Origin: Phymorhynchus buccinoides
Taxonomy: Eukaryota > Mollusca > Gastropoda > Neogastropoda > Raphitomidae
Reading direction: 5' to 3'
Length of the DNA: 64,000 nt
Assembly: GCA_017654935.2 (NCBI GenBank)
Contig: CM065695.1
Span: 37,588,595 to 37,652,594, forward strand
Shown: positions 20,799 through 46,267 of the stretch, piece by piece
Position numbering within the stretch: the stretch's first letter is position 1
Layout of the letters: every line of letters begins with the position of its first letter
The notes under the pieces: generated by a model
Database searches by the model: none
The model's input: the letters and a program-made list of their open reading frames with translations, nothing else
Told to the model about the DNA's origin: nothing
Program-made: the position numbers and the translations under genes

Positions 20799-22140
20799 TC
20801 ATTCTTTGGTGTTGAGGCCTGCTGGCGCGATTGTCCCAAGGTGTTTTATGAGCCAGGATTCACGGAACTTTCTTTGTGTCATTCCGCCTTTGTTTTGCCA
20901 TACCGCGGCAACTGTTGCATGACCAAGGGAGTGTCCGGGGCTGTTGAAATGGATTCCAATAGGATCCCTGTACGACAGGCGCACGGATCGTAGGTGTTCT
21001 GTGTATCTGACGTTCATGACCAAGGGAGTGTCCGGGGCTGTTGAAATGGATTCCAATAGGATCCCTGTACGACAGGCGCACGGATCGTAGGTGTTCTGTG
21101 TATCTGACGTTCAGGGTTCGGTATGTCTCCCCAACGTACAGTTTGTGGCAGAGGAGGCAAGAGATGACGTAGACTAGATTAGAGGACTGGCATGTAAAGG
21201 AAGAGCGGATGGTGAATTTTCCACAGGGGCCAGTGAATGACGTGTCAGAGTTGAGGAAAGGACAGGTTTTGCAGTTCTTGTTTTGGCAGGGTTGATTTCC
21301 AGGAGGGACAAAAGAGGTTTGGGAGGCTGTTTGAATGGAACTTCGTACCAGCAGATCACGGAGGTTGGTGTCCTTGCGGAAGGCGATAAGTGGCGGCTTC
21401 TGAAAAGTTTTCTGAAGTTGAGGATCATTCTGAAGGATGTGAAAGTTGTTGCACAGGATCTTGCGGACAGCCATGTTGTGTGGGTGGTAGGGGAGGACGG
21501 TAACAATCCTGTCATTGTGTTGTTCATTTCTTTCGGAATTGAGGGCAGCCATGCGTGTTGTTTTCCGTGCACGTTCAAGCGCTGCGTGAACAGTGTCCTC
21601 AGGGTACTGACGGGAGATAAAGAAAGAAACCATCTCCTCAGCTTGTTTGTCGAAGTCTGTGGCACTGCTGCAAATTCTTCTGAGTCTAAGAAACTGTGAG
21701 TAGGGTATGCTGTTTCTGGTTGACGTGGGGTGACTGGAAGTATAGAGCAGGTACGAGTGAGAGTCAGTCTGTTTGTAGAAGACTCTGGTTGCAAGGGTAT
21801 TGTTGTCAGGCTGGATGGTGATGGTGATGTCAAGGAAAGTGATGGAGGATGTGGATATGGTGTGGGTGAACTGGAGGGAAGGGTGGAAGTTTGACAGATG
21901 GTCAATGAACTTCTCGAGGCAGTCCCTGGAGCAAGTGGCGACTCCTAGGCAGTCGTCAATGAACCGTTTGAACAGGGTTGGCACTGGACCTGGATATTGG
22001 CTGAGGGCTTGGTTTTCGACGTACCCCACAAACAAACACGCGTAACTTGGTCCCATTTTCGTACCCATGGCGACCCCTCTAGTTTGTCTGTACGTCTCCG
22101 CACCAAACTGTGCCAGAGTATATTTGCTGTTTGTCTGTGT
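20799..22140 (-). mobile_element. Penelope-like element, 5'-truncated and frameshifted
   Basis: The minus-strand frame 22068 down to 20860 encodes the end of a reverse transcriptase (GTKMGPSYACLFVGYVE, then RFIDDCLG with the catalytic Asp pair) and a GIY-YIG nuclease (LVYVISC, LCHKLYVGETYRTLNVR, TEHL). This RT plus GIY-YIG order defines Penelope-like retroelements. A 97-bp tandem duplication (20918-21111) shifts the frame near the C terminus; the normal end (RKFRESWLIKHLG) is read in another frame to 20799. Sequence upstream of the RT core is missing. Confidence 0.88.
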
Positions 22141-22177
22141 TCATAAAGGCGCGTTCGCCGAAATATCCAGTAGTTTT

Positions 22178-22240
22178 GTTTTGTCTTTTGTGAATAAAAT
22201 AACGTCATTTTACACTTGTCGTGTAGCTGTTTGTTTCTCA
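22178..22240. repeat. Short dispersed repeat shared with 45455-45520
   Basis: TTTTGTTTTGTCTTTTGTG followed by AATAAAATAACGTCA and ACTTGTCGTGTAG matches 45455-45520 in the same orientation. Origin unknown. Confidence 0.5.
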
Positions 22241-22259
22241 TAACAGATTTGTTTTAAAC

Positions 22260-23291
22260 TTTATAATAAGAAAATCGATAATTTCTCAGTTTTCCTGTGG
22301 CAATGAAGGGGTTAAGTGCATGGTTTACAAGTATGTACAGCGTGCTTTCAATCTAGTGCTGCAGCCAATTGGATTGGCTCACCCGTTACCCTATGGGGAC
22401 TTGCCCCAACACCAGCTCTGGTCATCAAATCCATTTGGTGAAGAGACAGAGTATGGGTGTACTTTGGGCAAGGCTTCTCCACTATAAACAAATTTTAGCC
22501 CATCCCACCAGAATAGCTACTGCCCCCCTCTGCTATCTGTCAGTCTTGATCAGAAACGACAGACTAAACAATGTGACATACTCAGCGTGCATCTATAGTG
22601 TATTTCGTGCACAAACAAAAAGAAAATGTTTCAAAGTACAATAGACGATTTTCGGGAAAAACTAGGGGAGAGCACTTCGTGAAAATTAGAGTTGTTTACC
22701 TCCATTACTCGGTAAAAAAACCATAGCAACAATGCAACAATGGCGTCGAAGCTTGAAACCGCAAGATGCGAGTCAGCGACTTGCAAACGTGTTTTTTAAA
22801 AGAAAAATTAGGGGTGGCCAGTGGCCACAAACTGATAAAGCTTGCAAAATGTGACGTAAAAATATAAATGACTTTTTTTTTTAACGACGCACGGTGTTCT
22901 AAGTGCTGTATGTATGCACAAACATCAGTATGAGTCGATAGGCAACGAGAGCTGATGGTAGAGTGATTTCCCCTGTTTGACCGATTGAATTAGGCAAGAT
23001 CACTCCCACACACCATGAAATTACTCCCCTTAATTATTTCCGAACAATTCCTATTAGCTGTTCTGAAACAAGTCAGTTATGCTGAAGAGAGGAGGAATTG
23101 TGCATTGGTCATGCTTTTGTTTCTGTCTTGCTCTGTTCTGTATTTTACATGGCATGTAGACTAATATGTTTGCAGAAACTCTCTGGGATCTGTAATTGTG
23201 TTGAGCAATATCCTATGGCATTTAAAAATATTTTTGGGTAAAATCATGTATGCAATTAAAATCAATGTTTCCAAGAAACATGCCTGACATA
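22260..23291. other. Unassigned intergenic interval
   Basis: About 1 kb without recognisable coding frames or element ends. A TTAACCCCTTC-like end occurs reversed at 22310-22316. Confidence 0.35.
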
Positions 23292-23520
23292 AGAATATGA
23301 ATCACTCTCTTTGACTGTCTTTTCTCTTCCTTTTGCTTTCTGTCTTATTTGTCCATTCTTCCCCCATCTTCTGGAAGTTCTATGCTAGTAACTTCCCCTA
23401 CTCTGTCACTCTCTTTGACTCTGCCTTTTCTCTTCCTTTTGTTTTCTGGTGTCTACTTTTTCTGCCTTATTGGTCCATTCTCCTGCATTTTTTCTATAAA
23501 ACCCTTCCTTAGAATTTATG
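23292..23520 (-). repeat. Family X interspersed repeat (minus copy)
   Basis: Reverse of the shared module: CCATTCTCCTGC, CTTTGACTCTGCC, and the CTTCTGGAAGTTCT word. Parts of it (CTTTGACTGTCTTTTCTCTT) are duplicated within the copy. Confidence 0.6.
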
Positions 23521-24127
23521 ACATGCCAGGTTTTTTTTATTTTATTGTTCACTGGCTTCCAGACGTGAGACCTTACGCACTTGAGTGGACACCTGTTGCC
23601 AATTCTGCAGTGTATATTTGCCTATATGGGACTATAATTGTTAGTCTATTATAGTCCCTTCAACAGCTATGGTTATCTCAGGACTGTATCAGCGTAAAGT
23701 TCGACCACGTATAGCAAAACACAGTCAAAACAATGAATATTAACAACGTACAAAAACCTGAAAACATAAAAAATATAGTACAATTCATAGCATAACACTT
23801 CCATCATTGTACCCTATAGCACATAATTCGAGACAGTGCTGGAAACGTAAGCCATTCTGCTCTATTTATCGAGTCCATTTTTTTTTTTAAACAGTAAAAA
23901 AGGATAACAAACACATACTAGTAAGCTATAAAATAAAAAAATTAAGGCCATATAATGTTATCATCCAAAATGTTACCCGCTTCTCTCATCCCCTGATATT
24001 TCTCAGAGTACAATTGAGTATTGTACCAATGCTTGCACATTTAAATCTGAACATCTATGTTACTCTGTATGCTTCAAGAAAATGATAGTGTTACTGGGTA
24101 TAAACAGATAGAGAGACACATTAACAC
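23521..24127. other. Unassigned intergenic interval
   Basis: AT-rich DNA. No coding frame, inverted ends or recognised repeat was found. Confidence 0.3.
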
Positions 24128-24215
24128 ACACGCATGGGACATTTGTTGATACAAAGATGGTGGGAACAATACTGGAGGCAATGCCCGGAGGCAGTGCAAC
24201 TCCAGTAAAGTCCCG
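24128..24215 (+). mobile_element. SINE-like family S, partial copy 2
   Basis: Covers only the ATGGGACATTTGTTGATAC to AGTAAAGTCCCGA part of the family. Confidence 0.65.
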
Positions 24216-24804
24216 ACATGAACACACACAAACAAAAGATGGCTACATCATTTACTTCGGTCAGAACTTGAACCAAAATTTATATAATGATTACATTATT
24301 TTTTAAACACAATGTCTCCAGTTAACAGTTTCACTGTGTCCTAAATATTTTTTTAAAAATTCTTATGGTAATACCCTAAAATCAAAATAATGTATCATAA
24401 TTTATAATGAAAAAAATGTATGCTGGTAGTTGTAAATTTCGAGCTATCTCCCTTGCATTTCATCAAATACAATGTACTGGGGAAATTCAGGGGAGGTAAT
24501 TTTGGACTCATTATTAAGTAACACCATTTCAATATATCTACTTTGCTTTGAATCCATCCATTATCTTTGAAATAACCGGTGTTCTTTTATTATTCAAAAT
24601 GTTACTTACATGGATTACGTTAATATGGCTTGCCATTCAGTAACTCTGACACTACGTGCCACAAGTGCAAGGTCTAAGGAACCATTGTACTTGGTTCCGT
24701 TACAATCGGTTCAGTGGTTTAGGTGCTATGAACTGGAACACATTTTGATCACGCACGCACTCACGCACGCACACACGCACGCACACACACACACACGCGC
24801 GCAC

Positions 24805-24936
<132 letters not shown>

Positions 24937-25030
24937 GAACAGCCCTCGTTCTCATCTGAAAGTACTCCTGGGATTTTCAAAAGGTGGGAGGGGGAAGGTT
25001 GTATCCAACTGTTTAAAATCAAAACCGACA

Positions 25031-25636
25031 TGTATGATAAAGAACAATTTATTTTGGGGAATGCCTTATCTAACTCTTTTTTTGTTGTTACTACCCATTA
25101 CTGTTTTTTAAATTAATATATAATGCAGCTAAACACTTGCTAAAGATCATAACATTGCATACAAAATAAATGATGAACCTGTTCTGGAAGAAAAAGAAAT
25201 AGTGAAATCCATGTTCTTTGTTCATTATGCAACCCAAAACCACTTCGGCATTTGTGAAAATTGCATTGAATTGTTAAAGACAATCAACCAATAGAGGTAC
25301 TCCACAAATCAGACAGAAACAAAGCATTGGAGGAGTGTAAGAATGACGAGTCAGCAGTGACACTGACCCCCACGAGCCTACTTTACAATTCTGGCCGGCA
25401 TCAGAACTGTCAGAGGATCTGCAAATTGCAGAGGATTATGAATGGCTGGCAGAGAATTTGCTTCTGCTGGCAGAGGTCTTTCCTTTTTTTTCCTTTACAG
25501 TCAGTGAAGAGGCATTTAACATCAATTTATTTTGCTATCATACCTTTTTGCCTATACGCGGGGGACTGGTTTTTGTATTAACCCTCAGGTTTCTGCCACC
25601 TTGGTGGTCCATGTACCGTGGTACCAAGGATGATCT
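25031..25636. other. Unassigned intergenic interval
   Basis: No supported gene. Contains CAGAGGAT-type short repeats near 25410-25470. Confidence 0.3.
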
Positions 25637-26235
25637 ATGACGATTCTAGGACATACCCCCTCCCGGACATCCCCCCCCCCCCCCCCCCCCCCCCCCCCTA
25701 GACAATTCCCCCCTAGGACAATCGCCCCAGAGGTCAATTCCCCCCCGCACACCACCCCACCCGGGCCGTTTACAAAAACCGCAACAGTAACAGCATGTAT
25801 AATAATTTCATTTTATTTAGCCAAAAATGTCCCGAATAAGCAAAAAGGTAATTGAATGATTAAGACCACGTGTATAAGCCAACAGTTAAAGACCCGCCAC
25901 GTCACGTGTCAAAATCATGGTTTTTACTCTTATAGCTGTTAAGAAATCTTAAGAAATCTTCCAAGCATAAGAGGGAATGTGACACGTGACGTAGTGGGGG
26001 CTCTTTAAGGAGAAAAAACCCTCTTTATGCCCACACAAAAATTATTGTGTGAGTATTCTACTTTTGATGTTTACTTTTAAGATTGTGTTCATGGAAGAGC
26101 TAATGGGTGGGTATTGTCCTAGGGGGGGATTGTCATTGGTGGAAATTGTCCAGGGGGGAAATATCATAGGGGGGTTAAGTCCTAGGGGGGAATTGTCTGG
26201 GGGAATTGTCCGGGATGGGGGGGGGGGGGGGTGAC
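25637..26235. mobile_element. Inverted-repeat element with C/G-run arms
   Basis: The left arm (25650-25760) has CCTCCCGGACATCCCC and GACAATTCCCCCCTAGGACA; the right arm (26100-26225) carries the reverse words GTCCTAGGGGGG, AATTGTC and TCCGGGATGGGG. Its centre holds a TTAAAGACC-family element (25887-26010). Confidence 0.55.
25887..26010. mobile_element. TTTAAGAC-family MITE, copy 2 (short)
   Basis: Begins AAAGACCCGCCACGTCACGT and ends ACACGTGACGTAGTGGGGGC before CTCTTTAAG, giving imperfect inverted ends. Confidence 0.5.
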
Positions 26236-26910
26236 CTGATGCGATCAATGACACCATGTCCAGAGAGCATGCTGGCCACTGCATTCATGTATTTGTCTTC
26301 ATCCTGTGCGTGCTGACTGGCATATCATATCATTTATATCATATCAATTCAGACACTATAGGCTATTTTTCAGTATTTTCCCCTCTAGACTTTTTGTGTG
26401 TGATTTATTGTTGTGTGGGCAAAAAAAGATTACTACTTAGGCAGTTGCATATTTAGGCATGACGTGCATGTTGATGGCAGGCACTGTCTTCTATTAAAAG
26501 GAAGTCCGCACCATTGATAGGCTATCTGGTTAGGAAGCTGAATAGATCATCTCCCTTGCGCATCCAGAACAGCATAAAATTATACAAAGGTATTCCCTGA
26601 CTTTAGCAATACATTTCAAAGAGAGAAAGCCGGAGATTGTAAAAAGTTGTGTTTTCCCAAAAAAACTTTATTCCACAATCATCCACAAAAGTGAAGAGAT
26701 AAACTGACAAATCATACACTAACTCTTCACAAACAGCAACAAGACAAAAGTATCGTGAAAGAATTTGCTCTTAGAAAATAATCCAGATAGTACAATAACA
26801 TTGGGAAAATATTAAACCAATTCTAAATTAGAGAATAGCATGAACTATGAAAAACTTCCTACGAAAACAAAAGTGTACTATGTCAAATATCTTTGTCCAG
26901 TTTCTTCTTC
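26236..26910. other. Unassigned intergenic interval
   Basis: No coding support. The stretch 26912-26965 resembles, in reverse, 6585-6650 of gene A intron 1 (CAACGTGTTGAAATTGGCTG type), a short unclassified repeat. Confidence 0.35.
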
Positions 26911-27221
26911 TTCTTCTCCTTAGGCAGCCAACTTCAACACGCTGAAGGTTCTGCTGCACTTTAGGGGGTAGTACGAAAAAAAGAGAAAAATAGCAAAAGG
27001 TAGAGTACAAAGCGAAATAATAACATTATGGGGAAATAGAAAGTAAGAAATGATTGCAAGATAGTCAGGAAATAACTGAGTATTTACAGATACACAGTTT
27101 ACTATGTAGAAAGAATTAATGAAATTTAAAACCGGAAAAAAAAGAGTTAAATATGTAAGGATTTGATTTGTGAAGGGGGGTTGGGGTGGGTGGGTGTGAT
27201 AGAGGGAAAGACGAGTTAAAG

Positions 27222-27358
27222 GTCATGCCCGACCGTTAAATGTACCCAGACTGGCCAGGGACACCCGGGCCCCACATGATGCATGTCAGTAGAGTGTCAT
27301 GCACGACCGCTTAGTCCCCCCAGATCAACCGGGGAAACACGGGCCCCACATGATGCAT
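27222..27358. repeat. 75-bp direct repeat pair
   Basis: Two adjacent copies both begin GTCATGC-CGACCG and end GGGCCCCACATGATGCATG, about 75 bases apart. Confidence 0.7.
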
Positions 27359-27479
27359 GCACAGGAGTATTTGTATTTAGGGGACAATACATGCATGCAA
27401 AAAAGGGGGGGGGGGCATCTGTTTTTTAGGTGTGGGGATGCAGGGGTTGGAGGTGGGGAGGGGAAGGCAGAGGAATGGT

Positions 27480-27640
27480 TGTTTAGTAGAGGTGCTTTTG
27501 GAGGCCCCTCTTGAAGGCCACCAAGGACTGGGTGGAGGCAACTTCCTCAGGGAGGCCGTTCCACTGCGGGATAGTGCGAGGAAAGAAAGTGGACTGTCTG
27601 TATTGAGTTCTATGGCTAGGGATGTTTAATCTACAAAATC
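27480..27640 (-). mobile_element. LINE C-terminal tail fragment
   Basis: The minus strand reads TFFPRTIPQWNGLPEEVAS, then LVAFKRGL, the usual C-terminal LINE motif. A related minus-strand fragment lies at 54380-54530. Confidence 0.7.
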
Positions 27641-27981
27641 CGTCTAATTTCATGGAAGACCAAATTTTCTAAAGATAAAGATGTAGAAATGCGCTTAATT
27701 GTGGTCACCCATTATCCATTGATCATAATTATTCTTTTTAAATGTCCCGTTTTAACTATCCTCTATAACAATTTAAAGATAAAAATAGCAAACGTAGGGC
27801 CTGTATTATATCATATCATATCATGGCACTATAGGCTTTTCAGCCTTTCGCCCTCTGGATTAAAGAACATCGTTTACAGCCCTGAGATGATTGACATTGC
27901 AAATTGTTCATTTGTTATAATTGATTCATCAGTTGTTGATGAATACACATACATAAGTGTGTGCACGCAAAGAGACAGACA

Positions 27982-27982
<1 letters not shown>

Positions 27983-28042
<60 letters not shown>

Positions 28043-28063
28043 ACACACACACACACACACACA
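27983..28063. repeat. (CA)n microsatellite
   Basis: About 40 CA units with a single T interruption at 28037. Confidence 0.95.
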
Positions 28064-28074
28064 GCAACAACAAC

Positions 28075-28351
28075 AACAACATACGGTATTTATACGGCGC
28101 TGAATCTTGATATAAATCAAATCAAAGCGCACACACACGTTAGCATTCATAACGCATTCAAACAAAAATGCAATACAAAGCGAGCACACACGTTTGACAT
28201 AAATGGTATACAGCAGAAACAGACCTAAAGACAATAGAGAGAGGAGAGAAAGAGAGTGGAGCCTCAATCACGATGGAACAGGTGGGTTTTGAGGTTAGAT
28301 TTGAAGGCTGAGAGGGTCGGTCGCTGACGGAGGGAAAGAGGAAGTTTGTTC

Positions 28352-28354
<3 letters not shown>
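28075..28354 (-). mobile_element. LINE 3' end, same family as 9154-9880
   Basis: Minus-strand sequence matches the 3' region of the gene A intron 3 LINE, including the coding tail (FKSNLKTHLF) and the GCGCTG-TATAAATAC end. It is cut off by a (CA)n run at 28355. Confidence 0.75.

Positions 28355-28422
<68 letters not shown>
28355..28422. repeat. (CA)n microsatellite
   Basis: About 34 CA units. Confidence 0.95.
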
Positions 28423-28424
<2 letters not shown>

Positions 28425-28866
28425 TTTCACATAAGTCATAAGTCTTTATTGTCCATTGGCATTGTACAACGCACATGGAAACTTATCTTTCACCGTGAAA
28501 ATAAGGTGAGTAATATAAAAATAAAAACATTAAATAAAAGCATGAAGCATAAATTTACATTAAAACAAATATGTAACTCTCACACCACTGACACCCAATA
28601 ATTAATCTGCTCTCCGTTATCTTGCTCACTCATCATGCAACCCACCACCACTTCCGCCTTAATTTTTTCCCTTTTCTTTTCTTTTTTCCTTCCTTTTTTT
28701 TTTACCTTCTTTCTTGTTCGCTTTTTTTTCTTTTTTGTTCCCCCTTTTTTGTTTTTGTTAACAGACTTTAAATTAAATCAATCAAATCAAATCAATGAGC
28801 GACAAAATGACTGGTCACTCTACGGAAGGAAGGAAGGCCTTTGAGATCACGGGAAGTAAAATCTTC

Positions 28867-28940
28867 GGGATCCATTATTTCACAGGGCAACAGAAAATGT
28901 TACCCGAATAGCGCATTCAAGGTGGGTAATTCCCGAAACT
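28867..28940 (+). promoter_or_regulatory. Upstream block shared with gene A
   Basis: Matches 3860-3931 ahead of gene A, including GGGATCCATTATTTCACAGG and GGGTAATTCCCGAAACT. It ends 216 bases before the gene B start codon. Candidate core promoter or 5' UTR; an ancient repeat is the main alternative. Confidence 0.4.
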
Positions 28941-29155
28941 TCTTGCTCAAGCCAAAAAAATAATAATGTCGAAGGCCAACCAAAAGAAAAGCGACCCAGT
29001 TGACTGACTCCAGAGGTGCTCTAAAACTTAGAGTACTAGTCTAAAGTAGATCGACATAACATTCATTGTTTTCTTTGCAAATCCCAGCAGAGGACACAAA
29101 AAGGAGAAGGAAAACCTGGCAACCCGTTAGGGTCTGCAGTGGCTACAAATTCAAG

Positions 29156-42295
<13,140 letters not shown>

Positions 42296-42354
42296 ACACT
42301 TTTTTGCAAAGCAAATAACTGTTTTGCATGTTTGGGTGAGGTAGGTGCATGTCC

Positions 42355-43190
42355 TGTTTTCAGTGTTCCCACAGCATTCTGTTGACACATTCCGATTTCG
42401 GAGGAATTCAAAGGAGAAACTTAGCTTGAATTTTGTTTAGAAAAAGGTAGGAGAATGGGCCAATAACTACCGTATTTTCTGGGCTATAAGCCACTACTTT
42501 ATTCTTCAACTTTGACCCCTGCGGCTTAAACAACAATTGCGGCTAATTTGTGAATATTTCCTCTTCCGTATTTTAGGCTGGTCATCAACTCCAGCCTGTG
42601 CGTGTAGACATCGTCAATCTCGGTTAAAAACGAACCGTTCTCATGCCGAAATTGGCTTTTGCCGTGATTTTGTATCTGCGGCGTGCGCTGCGCCATTTTG
42701 TCAGCCGAGTTGTATGCGCGGAAAAAGATCTGTGTGTGCAAACTGTGACTGAAAATGAACTGCCAGTGCGTTACTCTGTCATGTTTTGTATTGTGTCAAA
42801 TCCAGTATTTAGTAGATCCGTTATGGCGAAGATTAGGTCTGTACTGTTTTGTGTAGTTTGTGTGCGAGTGCAACACGGGCCGTCGAAGTTGCCGTGGCTT
42901 TCGATCACGAGTTCGTCTGCTCTTCTTCTCTCGTTTTTTTTTCTTTTTCGGTCTCTTGCGGCCTAGACACTGAATGCGGCTTTATCGTTGTTGTTTTTCC
43001 AGAATTTTGATAACATTCAGGGGGTGAGGCTTAAACAAAGGTGTGCTTTGTAGTCCGGAAAATACGGTAGGCAGAAAAATAGTAGATGACAGTAAGAAAA
43101 GGAAAAGATAGAGTCAAAGAGAGTGACAGATCAGAGGAAGTTGCTAGCACAGAACTTCCAGAATATGGAATAATTATTTGTACTTTTGAA
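42355..43190 (+). repeat. Family X copy split by a MITE
   Basis: Left part 42355-42469 (CACATTCCGATTTCGGAGGA, AGGAGAATGGGCCAATAA) and right part 43068-43190 (AAAATAGTAGATGACAGTAA, GCACAGAACTTCCAGAA) are continuous once the MITE at 42470 is disregarded. Confidence 0.72.
42470..43067. mobile_element. MITE with CCGTATTTTC ends, TA flanks
   Basis: Starts CCGTATTTTCTGGGCTATAA and ends TTGTAGTCCGGAAAATACGG, flanked by TA. The end sequence is typical of a widespread Tc1/pogo-type family. No transposase. Confidence 0.8.
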
Positions 43191-44189
43191 CATTTTGACT
43201 TGATATAAATATATTTATTATGATGCGGTATACATGTGACTGTACAAACAGTAGTTTTTGTTTATTATTCAGAAACATCATTTGGTCAGCACCTCTGATG
43301 TTCTTTCATAACTTCTGTTGTGATGAAAAGCACAGTACTGGGAAAGGAAGTCACACATGCTTTTAATAACATCAATTAAACTACTTTATGTAGAAGAGAA
43401 TACTGTAAAGTTCCAGACATTTCCAGAACAGGACGTAGGTGTAGGAATATACTTTAATTTTTTGTAATATAATTTTTTTTGTGGACACTTTACTTTTGAA
43501 AATGTGTATGTGTTACTACTGATTAAATGGGAAAAACTAATGTTAGGCATAATTATATCAGACCCCTGTTTGTTTCCAGGGATGTTAAACTTTTGTTGTT
43601 GTTGGAGGAGTAAAGGCTTTAGTTACTAAAAGTAGGTTGATGTATTGGGCTTTTGGTTCTAAAATTGTGTCACCTTTTTCCTTTCTTTGTTTGCTGGCTG
43701 AAGAGATGTGTTGCTGCCAGAAGTTTTTGCACCAAGATAAAATGTTACCTGCTTGAGCATAACGCAGGGTCCTGATGTTTGCTGGTAAAAACCAATATAA
43801 TATTTTTTTTAAGCATTTTATTTTCTGCTCAGAAAGAGCATGTATTTTTTGTTTCTTGACTATTGTCTGAGACTTCATATTTTGGGGGTACAGACTACAG
43901 GAGCAATTGCTTCTGCCAAAGTAAAATGCAGGGTTTGAAATTTGATTAGAGCGTGTACTCGAAGCCATTGTTTGTATCTGTTCAGTGCACACGATACATT
44001 GTTCATGCCATGTTCGGATTGACAGTAAATGCTGGAATATTTTTTGTTATTTTGGTCAGTTCCCAGAGAGGAACGTTGTGAGAAAGTTAGAATGCCTCAT
44101 GTATTCTGTCCTGTTACCCAGCTTTCCCTGGAGGTCATTTGCATTTCATGACATATATGATATTTTATTTTCATCATTGTAAGACATAA
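43191..44189. other. Unassigned interval
   Basis: AT-rich. No coding frame or element boundaries seen. Gene B 3' UTR sequence may reach towards it only through the repeats before it. Confidence 0.3.
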
Positions 44190-44191
44190 TA

Positions 44192-44411
44192 CAGTGGAAC
44201 CTCCCTTACTATACCTCAAAAATCATCCAAAATGAGGTCTTATAAGGGAGGTCATTTTAATACTTACAAAGAAGGGCAATGCCTCAGAGAAGTGGGTCTT
44301 TTGTGGGATGGAGTCTTAAGGAAGAAATAATGTTTTACACCCTCTTTGGCCTTTCGGCCATGTGGGGCATGAAGTCTTATAATGGGAGGTCTTATTAGGG
44401 AGGTTCTTCTG
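44192..44411. mobile_element. Pogo-like palindromic MITE, copy 1 (TA flanks)
   Basis: Starts CAGTGGAACCTCCCTTACTA and ends AGGGAGGTTCTTCTG; the inner GGTCTTATAAGGGAGG and reverse words match 52972-53147. Confidence 0.78.
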
Positions 44412-44419
44412 TAGTGAAT

Positions 44420-44565
44420 GTTATGCATATCTGTATTGTTAAAACTTCGGGACTTTACTGGTGGTGCATTGCCTCCAGGCATTGCCTCCAGGATCGTTCC
44501 CACCATCTTTATATCTACTAATGTCCCATATGTGTCTGTTCCAGACCGGAGGACATTAAGCAGAA
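44420..44565 (-). mobile_element. SINE-like family S, copy 3
   Basis: Reverse orientation; CGGGACTTTACTGGTG, GCCTCCAGG and TTCCCACCATCTTTATA words. GGCATTGCCTCCA is locally duplicated. Confidence 0.68.
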
Positions 44566-44611
44566 TTTCATACGTAGTGACATTTGATATTTATACTACT
44601 TAGTAGTCAAT

Positions 44612-44853
44612 TCTTAAAGACACTGACCCACCATGATTAAGTCCCTTGGGGTTTTTTTAGGTAGCTGTGACCCACATTTAAATGTCCCCAACTTCAAATT
44701 GAGGCTGCTCTTTAAAATGTTTCGTTTTTAATTTAGGGGCATGTGTATGGGAGTCAAACCTGGTCGAAACAAGATTTCTTAATAGTTATAAGAGGGAAAA
44801 CATGTAAAACCCATGATTTTGACACCTGATCTGGTGGGTCTTTAAGAAGGAAC
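44612..44853 (-). mobile_element. TTTAAGAC-family MITE, copy 3
   Basis: Ends TTCTTAAAGACACTGACCCA and CTGGTGGGTCTTTAAGAA are inverted repeats. The inside matches 19944-20150 in reverse. Confidence 0.65.
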
Positions 44854-45275
44854 AGTGCAATAAGATAATGAATGTGACATTCCTTTACATAAGATTACGC
44901 TTCGGGTCAACAGTATTAACTGTGACAAGGGAAGCAATCAGGTAAAACAAAATTTCAAAACGCAACCCGAGTTACTGTATTTCCCTTCCTTTGTTACGGT
45001 CGCTTTGGTGTGAAGCTGCCGACACCAATGTAACATTTTTTTCTTAGCTCTGGAACGCCTTAACATGGAGGGTAGGCTGCTGTGGTGATGTCCGGTATGA
45101 GAGGAGGGATGGCTGTTGTCGCCACAGTTCCGGTCATGATGTATATATATATTTTTTTTTTGCTTGATTTTGTGTGTGTTATTTTTCTTCTTCATACCTG
45201 AATCAGTATATGGTAGGATTGGCTTACTGGCTTACCCACATGTTTCTGGGTAATTGTTTGATTACTTTCTTTTGG

Positions 45276-45766
45276 TAAAGGTCAAGATGTGCCACCCCCC
45301 CTACATTTCTCGGTTAATTGTATTTTTCCGTTTTTGCCTTTCTTACCATACATAAAGCTGTATTTTAGGAACATTTTCACCAAATTATCTTTTTTGAATA
45401 CTAACCCTACCCCCCCCCACCCTATAAGACGGATAAAAACGCAACCAACCACAACTGTTTTGTTTTGTCTCTTGTGAATAAAATGACGTCACTTTGCACT
45501 TGTCGTGTAGTTGTTTGTTTGCTGTATGTTCCAGTGACGTTGCAGTCTGTTTCATTTTTTTTTTTTTTTCACAACTGTGACAAATCGCGGTGTACTGCAG
45601 TACATAGTGGGGGTTAGGTTTAGGGCTAGGGTTAGGGTTAGTATTCCAAAAAGATAATTAGCTGAAAATGTTCATAAAATACAGCTTTATGTATGGTAAG
45701 AAAGGCAAAAACGGAAAAATACAATTAACCGAGAAATGTAGGGGGGGTGGCACATCTTTACCTTTA
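45276..45766. mobile_element. Long hairpin element H, copy 1, with internal insert
   Basis: Left arm TAAAGGTCAAGATGTGCCAC, right arm GTGGCACATCTTTACCTTTA. Arms contain TTTCTCGGTTAATTG, TTACCATACATAAAGCTG and CCCTAA/TTAGGG tracts. About 95 extra bases near 45455-45560 include the short repeat also found at 22178. Confidence 0.75.
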
Positions 45767-46267
45767 CCCTTTTTTTTATATATATATGAAATAATTGAGT
45801 GTTCAATTTTGTTCAGATATTTTTGTAATTGCAATGATAAAGATATGAATGTACCGGTAGTCATACAGCCTTTTATGCAATGTATTTTTCATACCTCAAT
45901 TTTTTGGGGGTCCATTTATGTCATTAATCTTTACACATGTGTGCATTTTTGATGTATTTGTTTTCGCTTGGTTGTCATAATATACAATGGTCTCTTGATA
46001 GGGTAGACCTGGCGAGGGAGATATCTCATCAACATTCATGATGTGAATTCATGTTAGAGGATATTGATCTCTTTTGCTGCTTTTGTATCACATTTTCTAT
46101 CATTTATAATGCTTGTTTTCTTATTTCGTGTATGTTGTATTGCCTCAGAATGTGAATCTTACATCATTTAATGTTGCAGTTTCATCATAATACAATGTCT
46201 AAAAACTTTCTTGATGGTTTGCCCATTATACAATCACAATGTTTTGGTTCACAATGGTCAACCTATG
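45767..46267. other. Unassigned interval
   Basis: AT-rich DNA, no coding or repeat signal recognised. Confidence 0.3.

Noticed and set aside
20860..22068. The 402-residue minus-strand frame as a host gene
   Set aside because: It has the reverse transcriptase plus GIY-YIG layout of Penelope-like elements, is truncated, and is frameshifted by a tandem duplication.
18008..22316. A possible 4.3-kb piggyBac-like element between TTAACCCCTTC at 18010 and GAAGGGGTTAA at 22310
   Set aside because: Only about seven bases of the two ends agree beyond TTAA, and the interval contains several unrelated complete elements.
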